Part shown: positions 37,267 to 46,176 of the stretch, piece after piece
Numbering within the stretch: position 1 is the stretch's first letter
Layout of the letters: each line of letters starts with the position of its first letter
Assembly (NCBI RefSeq): GCF_023051145.1
Contig: NZ_JALKFS010000005.1
Location: 4,605,733 to 4,669,732 of the forward strand
DNA from: Williamsia sp. DF01-3
GTDB lineage: Bacteria; Actinomycetota; Actinomycetes; Mycobacteriales; Mycobacteriaceae
Direction of reading: 5' to 3'
DNA: 64,000 nt
Made by a program: the position numbers and the translations under genes
Notes under the pieces: model-generated
Told to the model about the DNA's origin: nothing
The model's database searches: none
Seen by the model: the letters and a program-made list of their open reading frames with translations, nothing else

Positions 37267-38048
37267 CCACCCCGACTGTCGATCCGACCACTCTGCGCCT
37301 CGACGGCAAACGCGCGCTGATCACCGGCGCCACCAAAGGAATCGGCGCCGATATCGCGGTCACGCTCGCACGCGCGGGTGCCGACCTCATCCTGAGCGGA
37401 CGCAACAAGGTCGAGTTGGACGAGGCCGCTGCCACCCTCCGCCGTGAACACGGCACGCGGGTTGCCACAGTGGTCGCCGACCTGGCCGACACGGATGGCC
37501 CCGACGCACTCGCGCGTGCCGCCGCAGATGCGTTCGGCGGCCTGGACATCCTGATCAACAACGCCGGGATCTCCTATCCCCATTCGGTTCTCGACCTCGA
37601 CACCGAGCAGTACGACGCCGTGCTGAACGTCAACCTCCGAGCTCCCGCCCTGCTGGCCGCACGGGTTGGCTCGATCATGGTCGAGCAGGGCACCGGGGGT
37701 TCCATCGTCACGGTCGCCTCGGCTGCCGCCCTGGCACCGCTGCGCGAGCACTACTCGTACTGCGCCTCCAAGGCCGGATTGGTGATGGCCACCAAGGTAC
37801 TGGCGCTCGAACTGGGCCAATACGGGATCCGCGCCAATTCGGTGTGTCCCACCGTCGTGCTCACCGAGATGGGTCAACGCGTGTGGGGTGAGGAGACCAA
37901 AGCTGCGCCGATGCTGGCCCGGATCCCCCTGGGCCGCTTCGCGATTCCCCAGGAAGTGTCGAACACCGTGCTGTGGCTGGCCTCAGACGCGGCATCGATG
38001 ATCTCCGGCGTGGACCTCCCGGTCGACGGCGGCTACACGATGGGCTGA
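37263..38048 (+). CDS. short-chain dehydrogenase, D-threitol dehydrogenase-like
   Basis: A 261-residue classical SDR: cofactor motif TGATKGIG at 21-28, NNAG at 99-102, catalytic S153, Y166 and K170 (YCASK), and C-terminal PVDGGY. It is translationally coupled to the SorC regulator. In M. smegmatis an SDR (DthD) oxidises D-threitol to D-erythrulose in a cluster of similar composition, so a D-threitol or related polyol dehydrogenase is likely. The substrate is inferred from context; gluconate-5-dehydrogenase-type enzymes have the same motifs. Confidence 0.78.
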   Translation: MTTPTVDPTTLRLDGKRALITGATKGIGADIAVTLARAGADLILSGRNKVELDEAAATLRREHGTRVATVVADLADTDGPDALARAAADAFGGLDILINNAGISYPHSVLDLDTEQYDAVLNVNLRAPALLAARVGSIMVEQGTGGSIVTVASAAALAPLREHYSYCASKAGLVMATKVLALELGQYGIRANSVCPTVVLTEMGQRVWGEETKAAPMLARIPLGRFAIPQEVSNTVLWLASDAASMISGVDLPVDGGYTMG

Positions 38049-38080
38049 GCGTTAACAGCAGGCGCGACCGACCAAGCCGC

Positions 38081-38096
38081 GGTGGACCCGACCACC
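38081..38096. terminator. weak hairpin between convergent genes
   Basis: GGTGG-ACCCGA-CCACC lies in the 53-base gap between the SDR gene stop and the FGGY kinase stop. The stem is only 5 bp and no T-run follows. The position is its main support. Confidence 0.35.
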
Positions 38097-38101
38097 AGGT
38101 C

Positions 38102-39586
38102 TCAGCGGTCGTCGGTCATCCGCGCCAGATGATGTACCTGATCTGCCGTTGCCGGATACAGTTCGCGCCACGTCTGATAGAGGTCGTCATAGAGTGACGC
38201 GACCTTCGGATCGGGAGTGATCTCCCGAGCGAGCTTGGTCCAGTCGGTCTCCGGCGCAACGAGATCAACCGCGATCGCCGCGAGGAGGGCATCGCCGTAG
38301 CTCGCGCCGATCGTCTGTTCGGGGACCAGCTGGGCACGGCCGGTGATATCACTGAGCGCTTGAGCCCACACCGGGCTGCGCAGCCCGCCGCCTACCGCGA
38401 CAGTGCGTTTGGCGGTGTGCGCGTCATCGAACATCTCGAGGATCTGCCGGATACCGAACGAGATCCCCTCGTAGGCCGACCGGAACAGATGTCCGCGGTT
38501 GTGGCGCAACGTGAGCCCGGCGAACACGCCACGCGCATCGGGATCGAACACCGGAGTACGTTCTCCCGCGAGATACGGCAGCAAGACCAATCCCTCGCTA
38601 CCCGGCGGCACCGCCATCGCCTCGGACGTCAATTCGTCGAACGATGCGTTCCCGGTGACCGATTGGAGCCACGAGATCAGCCGACCGGCGGTAGACGTCC
38701 CGGCAGCGAGTGCGAGGGTGCGCTCCTGAACGCCGGCAGTGGTCCACAGCGCAGGGTCGCTGTGGAACTCGTCGATGATCTGGATCAGGAACATCGTCGA
38801 GCCGTACATCAGCATCTGGTCACCCGGCTGACGCACACCCACCGAGAACGCCTCGGCGAAAGCGTCGACCGTGCCCGCGACCACCGGGATCCCCTCCGGC
38901 AGTCCGGTTTCCTCCGCGCCGCGACGGTGAACGGTGCCCACCACCTCGCCCGGCCAGCACAACCGCGGCATCGGTATGTCTGCGCAGATCTGCTCCGCCC
39001 ACCGGCGGTGCCACTCGAAATCCTTTATCGCATAGAGCGGGTCGCACTGGCTGGCCGTGTGGTGATCCATGACGTACTCGCCGGTGAGTTTGGCGGCGAT
39101 GTACGAGTTGGACCCGTACCAGCGCGCTGAGCGCGCCCACACCTCAGGTTCGTGATTGCGCACCCACAGCATCTTGGGCCCGACCGCCTGACTGGACAGC
39201 AACGTCCCGGCATCGGCGAGGATCCGCTCGGCGCCCAGCTGTTCGGTCAACTCGGCGATCTCCGCGCTGGCGCGGGTGTCCACGCCGTACAGGATGGCCG
39301 GGCGGGTGGGCCGGAGATCGGCGTCGCAGAGAACCAGGCACGGGCCGACCCCGCTGACGCAGATCGCGACCACATCACCGTTCGCGGGTTTGGCGGCCAT
39401 CAACGCGGAGCTGATCGTGCAGATCTCCTGCCACCACACCCGTTCCGGGTCGACCTCCACCCATCCCGGCCGCGGCATCGACGTCTCGTGGGGAACCGTC
39501 TCGGTGGCGAGCACCGTTCCCCCGGCGTCGGCGAGAACCCCTTTACTGCTTCCGGTGCCCATGTCGATTCCGATGACGAGTTCCAC
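38102..39586 (-). CDS. FGGY-family carbohydrate kinase (xylulokinase-like)
   Basis: A 494-residue kinase. The N-terminal phosphate loop is GIDMGTGSSKGVL (residues 6-18); GWVEVDPERVW is near residue 40; the catalytic aspartate lies in VVAGTVDAFAEAF near 240; the adenine-binding motif AVGGGLRSPVWAQ is near 405. The family includes xylulo-, glycerol- and erythritol kinases; sequence alone does not decide. Placement beside a C4-polyol cluster suggests a polyol or ketose substrate. It is convergent with the SDR gene and has its own upstream region of 88 bases. Confidence 0.8.
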   Translation of the reverse strand: MELVIGIDMGTGSSKGVLADAGGTVLATETVPHETSMPRPGWVEVDPERVWWQEICTISSALMAAKPANGDVVAICVSGVGPCLVLCDADLRPTRPAILYGVDTRASAEIAELTEQLGAERILADAGTLLSSQAVGPKMLWVRNHEPEVWARSARWYGSNSYIAAKLTGEYVMDHHTASQCDPLYAIKDFEWHRRWAEQICADIPMPRLCWPGEVVGTVHRRGAEETGLPEGIPVVAGTVDAFAEAFSVGVRQPGDQMLMYGSTMFLIQIIDEFHSDPALWTTAGVQERTLALAAGTSTAGRLISWLQSVTGNASFDELTSEAMAVPPGSEGLVLLPYLAGERTPVFDPDARGVFAGLTLRHNRGHLFRSAYEGISFGIRQILEMFDDAHTAKRTVAVGGGLRSPVWAQALSDITGRAQLVPEQTIGASYGDALLAAIAVDLVAPETDWTKLAREITPDPKVASLYDDLYQTWRELYPATADQVHHLARMTDDR

Positions 39587-39674
39587 CTGAGTCAGCCTAT
39601 CGGCCGGACATCATCGTCGTCACCGGGTTGGCGCCGTCGCGAGCGGCGACATGGGGTCCGCGGAAATGACCGGG

Positions 39675-41174
39675 TCAGCGTGGGTCCGACAGGAGGATCA
39701 GCAGCAGTTCGGCGCGGGTTCGTGCGTCGGTGAGGTCGACGCGCAGGAGCTGCTCGATGCGGTCCACCCGGTGACGAAGGGTGTGCCGGTGCACACCCAC
39801 CGAAGTGGCGGCGGCTTCCCATTGTCCATTCGCCAGGAGGTAGCCACGCAGCGTCTCAACCAGGGCGCTGTCGTTGCGTCGATCGTGTTCGAGCAACGGG
39901 CCCAGTACCGATTCGTGTGCCCCGCTGAACGCCTGGCGCACCGGCTCGAGCGCCAGCACCGATCCCTGTGCGGCCAGGTCGACCACCTCGCCTTCACCGG
40001 CCACCGCACATCCGAGCCGAGCCTGACGGACTGAGTCGCTGATGTCGTCGACCGAGACCACCGTGCCCAATCCGGCACGGGCCCCTTGCCTGCCCACCAT
40101 CGCGAGCACCGATTCGGCGAACGAACGCTGGTCCTCCCCGCGAAGGAGCACCACCACCTCCGGACCACTCTGGTCGACGAACACCGGTCGCCAGTGGTTC
40201 TGCAATTCCACCGCCACCGCCGCGGCAGCCTGCTGTGCACCTCCCACCCCCGAGTACTGCGCGACGGCGATCCGCACACGCCCGTCCCGGTCGGCTGCGC
40301 GCAACACGATGTTGCGCGCTGCCGCGGGCGGCGGGCCCGACATGGCCAGCGTCAACGCGTCGGAGTTCAGCGCCTGCTGGTCGCGCATCACCTGACCGGG
40401 TTTGGCGTGTTCGAGACTGAGCAGCGATGTCGCGTGACCCACCAGTACCCGCTCCAAATCACCCAGCGGGGTTCGGCCGATGACCGCAAGGTGCCCGAAT
40501 ACGTTGCCTGCCACACTGATCCGCTGCACCGTGATCACCCGGTCGCCGGTCAGTGTGACGCCGCTGGCCGCCCCGGGGTCACGTCCCACCTGCGACCGCA
40601 CCGACTCCAGATCTTCGGCGGACACCGGTTGTGGCCGTGCGCTCACCAGCTGCTGATCGCGGTCGAGCAGCACCACCGTCTGCTCGATGGCGTCGGCGAG
40701 TTCGCGCACGACCGCCGGCATGCCGCCGGCGATGATCGCGCGGGTGATGCGCGGCTGCGTGTGCGACGCGCGGACGAATTGGTCGAAGCGCTCTGCGGCG
40801 ATGTGGTCGAGCACCGTGCGCGCGATGGCAGAGAACGGCACGGGCAAGGGGACCTCGAGAAGCGGCAGGCCCACCTGATCGGCGGCCTCCACCAGATCAG
40901 CCGGCACGTCGTCGAAGCCGAGGCCGACACCGAATCCGACACCTGCGACGCCCACCCGATCCAGCAACCGGACGTATTCGAGGCGCCCGGCAGCCGTGGG
41001 CGGCAGCCGCAGACCGGTGGTGAGAAGCAGCTCCCCGCCGGCGAGCCACTCGTGCGGGGCAGGAAGTTCCGAACTCAGTGCGCAGTCGATGTCGCGGTCC
41101 TGACCAGCGGCTCCCCCGATCAACCGCAGATCGAGGTCACGTTGACCCAGCAGCCAGCGGACAGTGGTGGTCAA
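39675..41174 (-). CDS. PucR-type transcriptional regulator of the polyamine genes
   Basis: A 499-residue regulator with an N-terminal PucR ligand domain (about 1-125, TTTVRWLLGQRDLDLRLIGG... ELLLTTGLRL), a central GGDEF-like domain, and a C-terminal PucR helix-turn-helix (about 445-495, LLANGQWEAAATSVGVHRHTLRHRVDRIEQLL). TTG 41174 is preferred: it gives the usual PucR N-terminus and has GAAGG 8 bases upstream; GTG 41183 is possible. It is divergent from the putrescine/GABA operon, which it probably regulates in response to a pathway compound. Confidence 0.82.
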   Translation of the reverse strand: MTTTVRWLLGQRDLDLRLIGGAAGQDRDIDCALSSELPAPHEWLAGGELLLTTGLRLPPTAAGRLEYVRLLDRVGVAGVGFGVGLGFDDVPADLVEAADQVGLPLLEVPLPVPFSAIARTVLDHIAAERFDQFVRASHTQPRITRAIIAGGMPAVVRELADAIEQTVVLLDRDQQLVSARPQPVSAEDLESVRSQVGRDPGAASGVTLTGDRVITVQRISVAGNVFGHLAVIGRTPLGDLERVLVGHATSLLSLEHAKPGQVMRDQQALNSDALTLAMSGPPPAAARNIVLRAADRDGRVRIAVAQYSGVGGAQQAAAAVAVELQNHWRPVFVDQSGPEVVVLLRGEDQRSFAESVLAMVGRQGARAGLGTVVSVDDISDSVRQARLGCAVAGEGEVVDLAAQGSVLALEPVRQAFSGAHESVLGPLLEHDRRNDSALVETLRGYLLANGQWEAAATSVGVHRHTLRHRVDRIEQLLRVDLTDARTRAELLLILLSDPR

Positions 41175-41334
41175 CGGCTCCACCTTCCTTCTCGGGCCCA
41201 GCTTCGGGCCGCAGAACAGCAAAAACTGCCCGATCGTTGGACAAAGTGTACCGACGGCGAGGCGACCATGGACAGTTTGTCAGGTCCGCAACCACATCGA
41301 TGCGGCGAACACTGGTAACCATCACCTGTCCCCC

Positions 41335-41399
41335 ATCGATTCCCGAGCCACATCGACCCCCGAGCCGCACGACCCGAGTCCAATCCGACCCGAGTCCAA
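41335..41399 (+). repeat. imperfect tandem repeats upstream of the putrescine/GABA operon
   Basis: Four imperfect units of 14-17 bases share the core CGA(C/T)(C)CCGAG(C/T)CC. The last two contain identical CGACCCGAGTCCAA (41370-41383 and 41386-41399, period 16). They lie in the 248-base gap between the PucR gene and patD, 24 bases before its ATG. They may be PucR sites; the remainder of the gap holds GACAAA/TTTGTC arms (41240s and 41270s) and no clear promoter. Confidence 0.5.
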
Positions 41400-41422
41400 C
41401 CGACAGAGAGTGATCGCGCGTC

Positions 41423-42820
41423 ATGCCCGAGATCCTGAAGAACTACATCAACGGCGAGTTCGTCGCGTCGTCGTCCACCGAGACGATCGACCTGATCAAC
41501 CCAACCGATGAATCGGTCGTCGGTACGTCGCCGGTCTCGACCACCGCCGACATCGACGCGGCCATGGCCGCTGCGGCCACCGCCTTCGAGACCTGGGGCA
41601 AGACCACCCCGAAGACCAGGCAGACCGCATTGCTGAAGCTGGCGGATGCCATCGAGGCGAACTCCGATGCGCTCGTGGCCGCCCAGGCACGGAACACCGG
41701 GCAGCCGGCCGATCAGATCGCCGACGAAGAGGTGCCCGTCGGCGCCGACCAGATCCGGTTCTTCGCCGGTGCGGCCCGCCTCCTCGAGGGGAAATCGGCA
41801 GGCGAGTACATGGAGGGGTTCACCTCGTACGTGCGGCGTGAACCGATCGGCGTGATCGGTCAGGTGACCCCCTGGAATTACCCTCTGATGATGGCGTTGT
41901 GGAAGATCGGGCCTGCGATCGCCGCCGGGAACACGGTGGTGCTCAAGCCTTCTGACACCACTCCCGAGTCGACGCTTGTGCTGGCTTCGCTGTCCAAGGG
42001 CATCCTGCCCGACGGAGTCCTCAACGTGGTCCTCGGCGACGGTGGGACGGGTGCGTCCATCGTCGGGCACAAGACCCCGGGCATGGTGTCGATCACCGGG
42101 TCAGTTCGTGCCGGCATCGCCGTGGCGGTATCCGCCGCACAGCAACTCAAGCGCGCGCACCTCGAACTGGGCGGCAAGGCCCCTGCCGTGGTGTTCGCCG
42201 ATGCAGACCTCGACAAGGCCGTCGACGGCATCGGCGAGGCGTCGTTCTTCAATGCCGGCCAGGACTGCACGGCGGTGACCCGCATCCTCGTGCATTCCTC
42301 CATCCACGACAAGTTCGTGGCCGCGCTCGCTGAAAAAGCCGACGCGACAACGGTTCCCCCGCTGAACAACATCAACCACTTCACGAAGGTGACGTCGATA
42401 CTCGACTCGATCCCCTCGCACGCCACCGTGGTCACCGGCGGAAAGCGCCGCGGTGACAAGGGATTCTTCATCGAGCCCACCGTCATCACCGGAGTCCGCC
42501 AGACCGACGCGCTGGTGCAGGAAGAGACGTTCGGCCCCGTGGTGACCGTGCAGACCTTCGAGGACGAAGCCGAGGCCATCGCGCTGTCCAACGACGTGAG
42601 CTACGGCCTGGCCTCGAGCGTGTGGACCACCGATCACGGCACCGCCAACCGGATGACCGCAGGCATGGACTTCGGCTGTGTGTGGGTCAACTGCCACATC
42701 CCGCTGGTTGCCGAGATGCCACACGGCGGGTTCAAGAACTCCGGCTACGGCAAGGACCTGTCGTCCTACGGGGTCGAGGACTACACCCGCATCAAGCACG
42801 TGATGAGTTCGGTGGAATGA
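41423..42820 (+). CDS. patD: gamma-aminobutyraldehyde (1-pyrroline) dehydrogenase PatD-like
   Basis: This enzyme oxidises 4-aminobutanal, made from putrescine, to GABA with NAD(P)+. The 465-residue ALDH-superfamily protein has the oxyanion Asn in VTPWNYPLMMALWKIGPA near 150, glutamate motif LELGGKAPAVVF near 245, and catalytic Cys in FFNAGQDCTAVTRIL near 280. GQDCTA and NYPLMM fit the betaine/aminobutyraldehyde dehydrogenase branch. It begins the polyamine operon; its stop overlaps the aminotransferase start as ATGA. The substrate is inferred from its neighbours. Confidence 0.85.
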   Translation: MPEILKNYINGEFVASSSTETIDLINPTDESVVGTSPVSTTADIDAAMAAAATAFETWGKTTPKTRQTALLKLADAIEANSDALVAAQARNTGQPADQIADEEVPVGADQIRFFAGAARLLEGKSAGEYMEGFTSYVRREPIGVIGQVTPWNYPLMMALWKIGPAIAAGNTVVLKPSDTTPESTLVLASLSKGILPDGVLNVVLGDGGTGASIVGHKTPGMVSITGSVRAGIAVAVSAAQQLKRAHLELGGKAPAVVFADADLDKAVDGIGEASFFNAGQDCTAVTRILVHSSIHDKFVAALAEKADATTVPPLNNINHFTKVTSILDSIPSHATVVTGGKRRGDKGFFIEPTVITGVRQTDALVQEETFGPVVTVQTFEDEAEAIALSNDVSYGLASSVWTTDHGTANRMTAGMDFGCVWVNCHIPLVAEMPHGGFKNSGYGKDLSSYGVEDYTRIKHVMSSVE

Positions 42821-44193
42821 CCATGACGACATCAGCAGCGGTCTCCTACCGGCTCCCCCAGCAACGCAACCTCGTCACGCCCATCCCCGGACCGAAATCC
42901 CATGAACTGCAAGGTCGCCGCACGATGGCCGTCGCCGGCGGCGTGGGCTCGACCGTGCCGGTGTACGCCGCCGACGCCGACGGTGGCGTGATCGTCGACA
43001 TCGACGGCAACTCGTTCATCGACTTCGGGTCGGGGATCGCCGTGACGAGCGTGGGCGCCAGCAACGCGGCGGTCGCCGAAGCGGTTGCCGAGCAGGCACG
43101 GCATTTCACCCACACGTGCTTCATGGTGACGCCCTACGAGGGATACGTCGCGGTGGCCGAACGGCTCAACCACCTGACACCAGGTGACCATCAGAAGCGC
43201 ACCGTGCTGTTCAACTCCGGCGCCGAGGCGGTGGAGAACGCGATCAAGGTGGCTCGGTTGGCCACCGGACGCGACGCGGTCGTGGCGTTCGACCACGCCT
43301 ACCACGGCCGAACCAACCTGACGATGGCGCTGACGGCCAAGACCATGCCCTACAAGTATGGTTTCGGACCCTTTGCGCCGGAGGTCTACCGAGTACCCGG
43401 GTCCTACCCCTTCCATGACGGACTCGACGGTCCGGAAGCGGCGGCCCGCGCGATCTCGATGATGGACAAGCAGATCGGGGCAGATCAGCTGGCCGCGATC
43501 ATCATCGAACCCGTGATGGGCGAAGGCGGCTTCATCGTGCCCGCCCCCGGATTCCTTCCCGCACTGGCCGACTGGGCCGCCTCGAACGGCATCGTGTTCA
43601 TCGCCGATGAGGTGCAGAGCGGATTCGCCCGCACCGGTGCGTGGTTCGCCAGCGAACACGAGAACGTGGTGCCCGATCTGGTGACGATGGCCAAGGGCAT
43701 CGCCGGCGGTATGCCGCTGTCCGCGGTCACCGGGCGCGCCGATCTGCTCGACGCAGTGCATGCCGGTGGTCTCGGAGGAACGTACGGCGGTAACCCGGTG
43801 GCCTGCGCAGCTGCACTTGCCACCCTCGACGTGATGGCCGAACTCGATCTACCCAGACGGGCAAGGGAGATCGAGGAGATCGCCGTCGGACGACTGCGGG
43901 CGATGGCCTCGGTCACCGACGAGATCGGCGACGTCCGGGGACGAGGAGCGATGCTGGCCATCGAACTCGTGCAACCGGGCACGAACAAGCCCAATCCGGA
44001 GCTGACCAAGGCCCTGGTGGCAGCCTGTCTTGCACAAGGTGTGGTGTTGCTCTCCTGCGGTACGTACGGCAACGTCATCCGGCTCCTACCCCCGCTGGTC
44101 ATCGGTGACGAACTGCTCGGCGACGGGCTCGACGTACTCGAGAACTGCCTGCGCGACCTGACCGGGTCGACAGGAGCAGCGCGTGTCCACTGA
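42817..44193 (+). CDS. gabT: 4-aminobutyrate aminotransferase GabT-like
   Basis: GabT moves the GABA amino group to 2-oxoglutarate, giving succinate semialdehyde. The 458-residue class III aminotransferase has LFNSGAEAVENAIKVAR near 128, AFDHAYHGRTNLTMALT near 150, Asp motif FIADEVQSGFARTG near 260, and the PLP lysine in VTMAKGIAGGMPLSAVTGR near 290. The Glu/Ala-rich SGAEAVE and DEVQSGFARTG are typical of GABA aminotransferases. ATG 42817 overlaps the patD stop; ATG 42823 is an alternative. The stop lies 8 bases inside the next gene. Confidence 0.88.
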   Translation: MTMTTSAAVSYRLPQQRNLVTPIPGPKSHELQGRRTMAVAGGVGSTVPVYAADADGGVIVDIDGNSFIDFGSGIAVTSVGASNAAVAEAVAEQARHFTHTCFMVTPYEGYVAVAERLNHLTPGDHQKRTVLFNSGAEAVENAIKVARLATGRDAVVAFDHAYHGRTNLTMALTAKTMPYKYGFGPFAPEVYRVPGSYPFHDGLDGPEAAARAISMMDKQIGADQLAAIIIEPVMGEGGFIVPAPGFLPALADWAASNGIVFIADEVQSGFARTGAWFASEHENVVPDLVTMAKGIAGGMPLSAVTGRADLLDAVHAGGLGGTYGGNPVACAAALATLDVMAELDLPRRAREIEEIAVGRLRAMASVTDEIGDVRGRGAMLAIELVQPGTNKPNPELTKALVAACLAQGVVLLSCGTYGNVIRLLPPLVIGDELLGDGLDVLENCLRDLTGSTGAARVH

Positions 44194-46176
44194 TCCGACA
44201 GTCGGCCGAGCCGAGGCCACCAGCCATCCTCTCGACCCTTTCAGCGCCGACGAATTCCGTTCGACGGCAGCACTACTCGCACGAGACCACGGCGTTGCCG
44301 AGGGCTGGCGGTTCCATTCGATCGAGCTGCTCGAGCCCAGCAAACAAGCTCTGGCGGACCACGCGACGGGAGGCCCGCGGCCTCCTCGCAAGGGCATCGT
44401 CACCTGCTCGGACACGACGCGCAACGCCACCTACAAGGCGGTCGTCTCGCTGACCGAGGACGCGGTCGAATCCTTCACCCACATCCCCGGCGTACAGGCG
44501 AACTTCACCGTCGACGAGTTCGAAGAATGTGACCAGGTGCTGCGGGGCCACCCAGATGTCATCGCTGCCCTGAAGAAGCGCGGGATCACCGACCTCGACC
44601 TGGTGTTCATGGACACCTGGACCTATGGAGACGCCGTCGCCCCGGACAAGTACCGGGACCGACGGCTCGGATGGTCGGACACCTGGCTCAGGTCCGAACC
44701 GGGGGCCAACCCCTACGCCCACCCGGTCAGCGGGCTGCACTGTGTCATCGACCTCAACACGATGGAACTGCTCGAGATCGAGGACAACGGCGGTGTGGAA
44801 CCGCCGAATGTCATGGGCGAGTACGTGCCCGGCCGGATCCCAGAGCGCATCCGCGCCGAATCCCGCCGCCAACCACTCAAGCCCCTGGAGATCACCCAGC
44901 CGGACGGCCCCTCGTTCACCCTCGAGGGCAACAAGCTGACCTGGCAGAACTGGTCGTTGCGCGTGGGTTTCAACCATCGCGAGGGGATGACCCTGCACGC
45001 CGTCACCTACAGCGACGGTGGTCGCGAGCGCTCGGTGGCCCACCGGCTGTCGTTTGCCGAGATGATGGTGCCGTACCGAGATCATTGCGAAGACCATTAC
45101 CGCCGAACAGCATTCGACATCGGCGAGTGGGGCCTCGGTTTCATGACGACCTCCCTGGAACTCGGCTGCGACTGCCTCGGCGAGATCCGTTACCTCGATG
45201 CCGTGCTGCACAACAGCAAGGGCGAGCCGTACACGATCACCAATGCGATCTGCATCCACGAAGAGGACAATGCGGTTCTCTGGAAGCATGTCGATCACGA
45301 CGCGGGCGCCGAGGTTCGCCGTATGCGCCGGCTCACGGTGTCGTTCCATGTCACCGTGGCCAACTACGAGTACCTCGTCTACTGGCGCTTCTACCAGGAC
45401 GGCAACATCGAGTGCGAGGTGCGCGCCACCGGCATCATGGTGACCACGCCGATCGCACCCGGGGCCACGCACCCGCACGGCACCCTGGTGGACGAACGCA
45501 CCTACGCACCGTTCCATCAGCATTTCCTTGTCGCCCGCCTCGACCTCGACGTGGACGGAACCCAGAACACCGTCTACGCCAGCGAAACCGAGATCGAGCC
45601 GATGGGTCCGGCCAATCCGTACGGCCTGTCCCTGGTGCAGCGCAACACCCCCTGCGCACCGAAGAAGAGGGCAAGCAGGACATGAACTGGTCCACCCAGC
45701 GAGCGTGGAAGGTGGTGAACACCAACACCACCAACGGACTGGGCACCCATCCTGCCTACAAACTGGTCCCCGGCGACGCCATCCCTGCCATGTTCGATCC
45801 GGCCTCACCGGTGTTCGCGCGCGCCGAGGTCATCGGCCACACCGTGTGGGTCACCCCGAACAGTCCCGATGAACGTTGGCCGGCAGGCGAATTCGTGAAC
45901 CAGTCGGCCACCGACAAGGGGCTGGGCGAATGGACGAAGGCCAACCGCAGCATCGACAACACCGACGTGGTGCTCTGGTACACCTTCGGCATCCACCACA
46001 TCACCCGGCCCGAGGACTGGCCGATCATGCCCGCCGACACGGTCTCGTTCTGGCTCAAGCCATTCGGCTTCTTTGACCGCAACCCATCCCTCGATGTCGC
46101 ACCGAGCCCGAGCGCGCATTGTCATCCCGCATCATCCACAACTCCCGAATCACCTGGAGGACACTGTCATGACTGA
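44183..46176 (+). CDS. copper amine oxidase (primary-amine oxidase), frameshifted as given
   Basis: This enzyme deaminates primary amines such as putrescine to the aldehyde, with O2. Conceptually it has 664 residues: the topaquinone precursor Y395 in TVANYEYLVYW, copper ligands H445 and H447 (FHQHF), and a third His in GIHHITRPEDWPIMP near residue 605. The frame from ATG 44183 ends at 45685, but homology resumes in another frame after the C5 run at 45648-45652. One extra C restores NTPLRTEEEGKQDMNWSTQRAWK and a product ending at 46176. If the shift is real, the third copper ligand is lost and the enzyme is dead. Confidence 0.85.

Noticed and set aside
38102-39586. Calling the FGGY kinase an erythritol kinase (EryA)
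   Set aside because: Family motifs do not separate erythritol, xylulose and other FGGY kinases, and the cluster follows the DhaK-type route.
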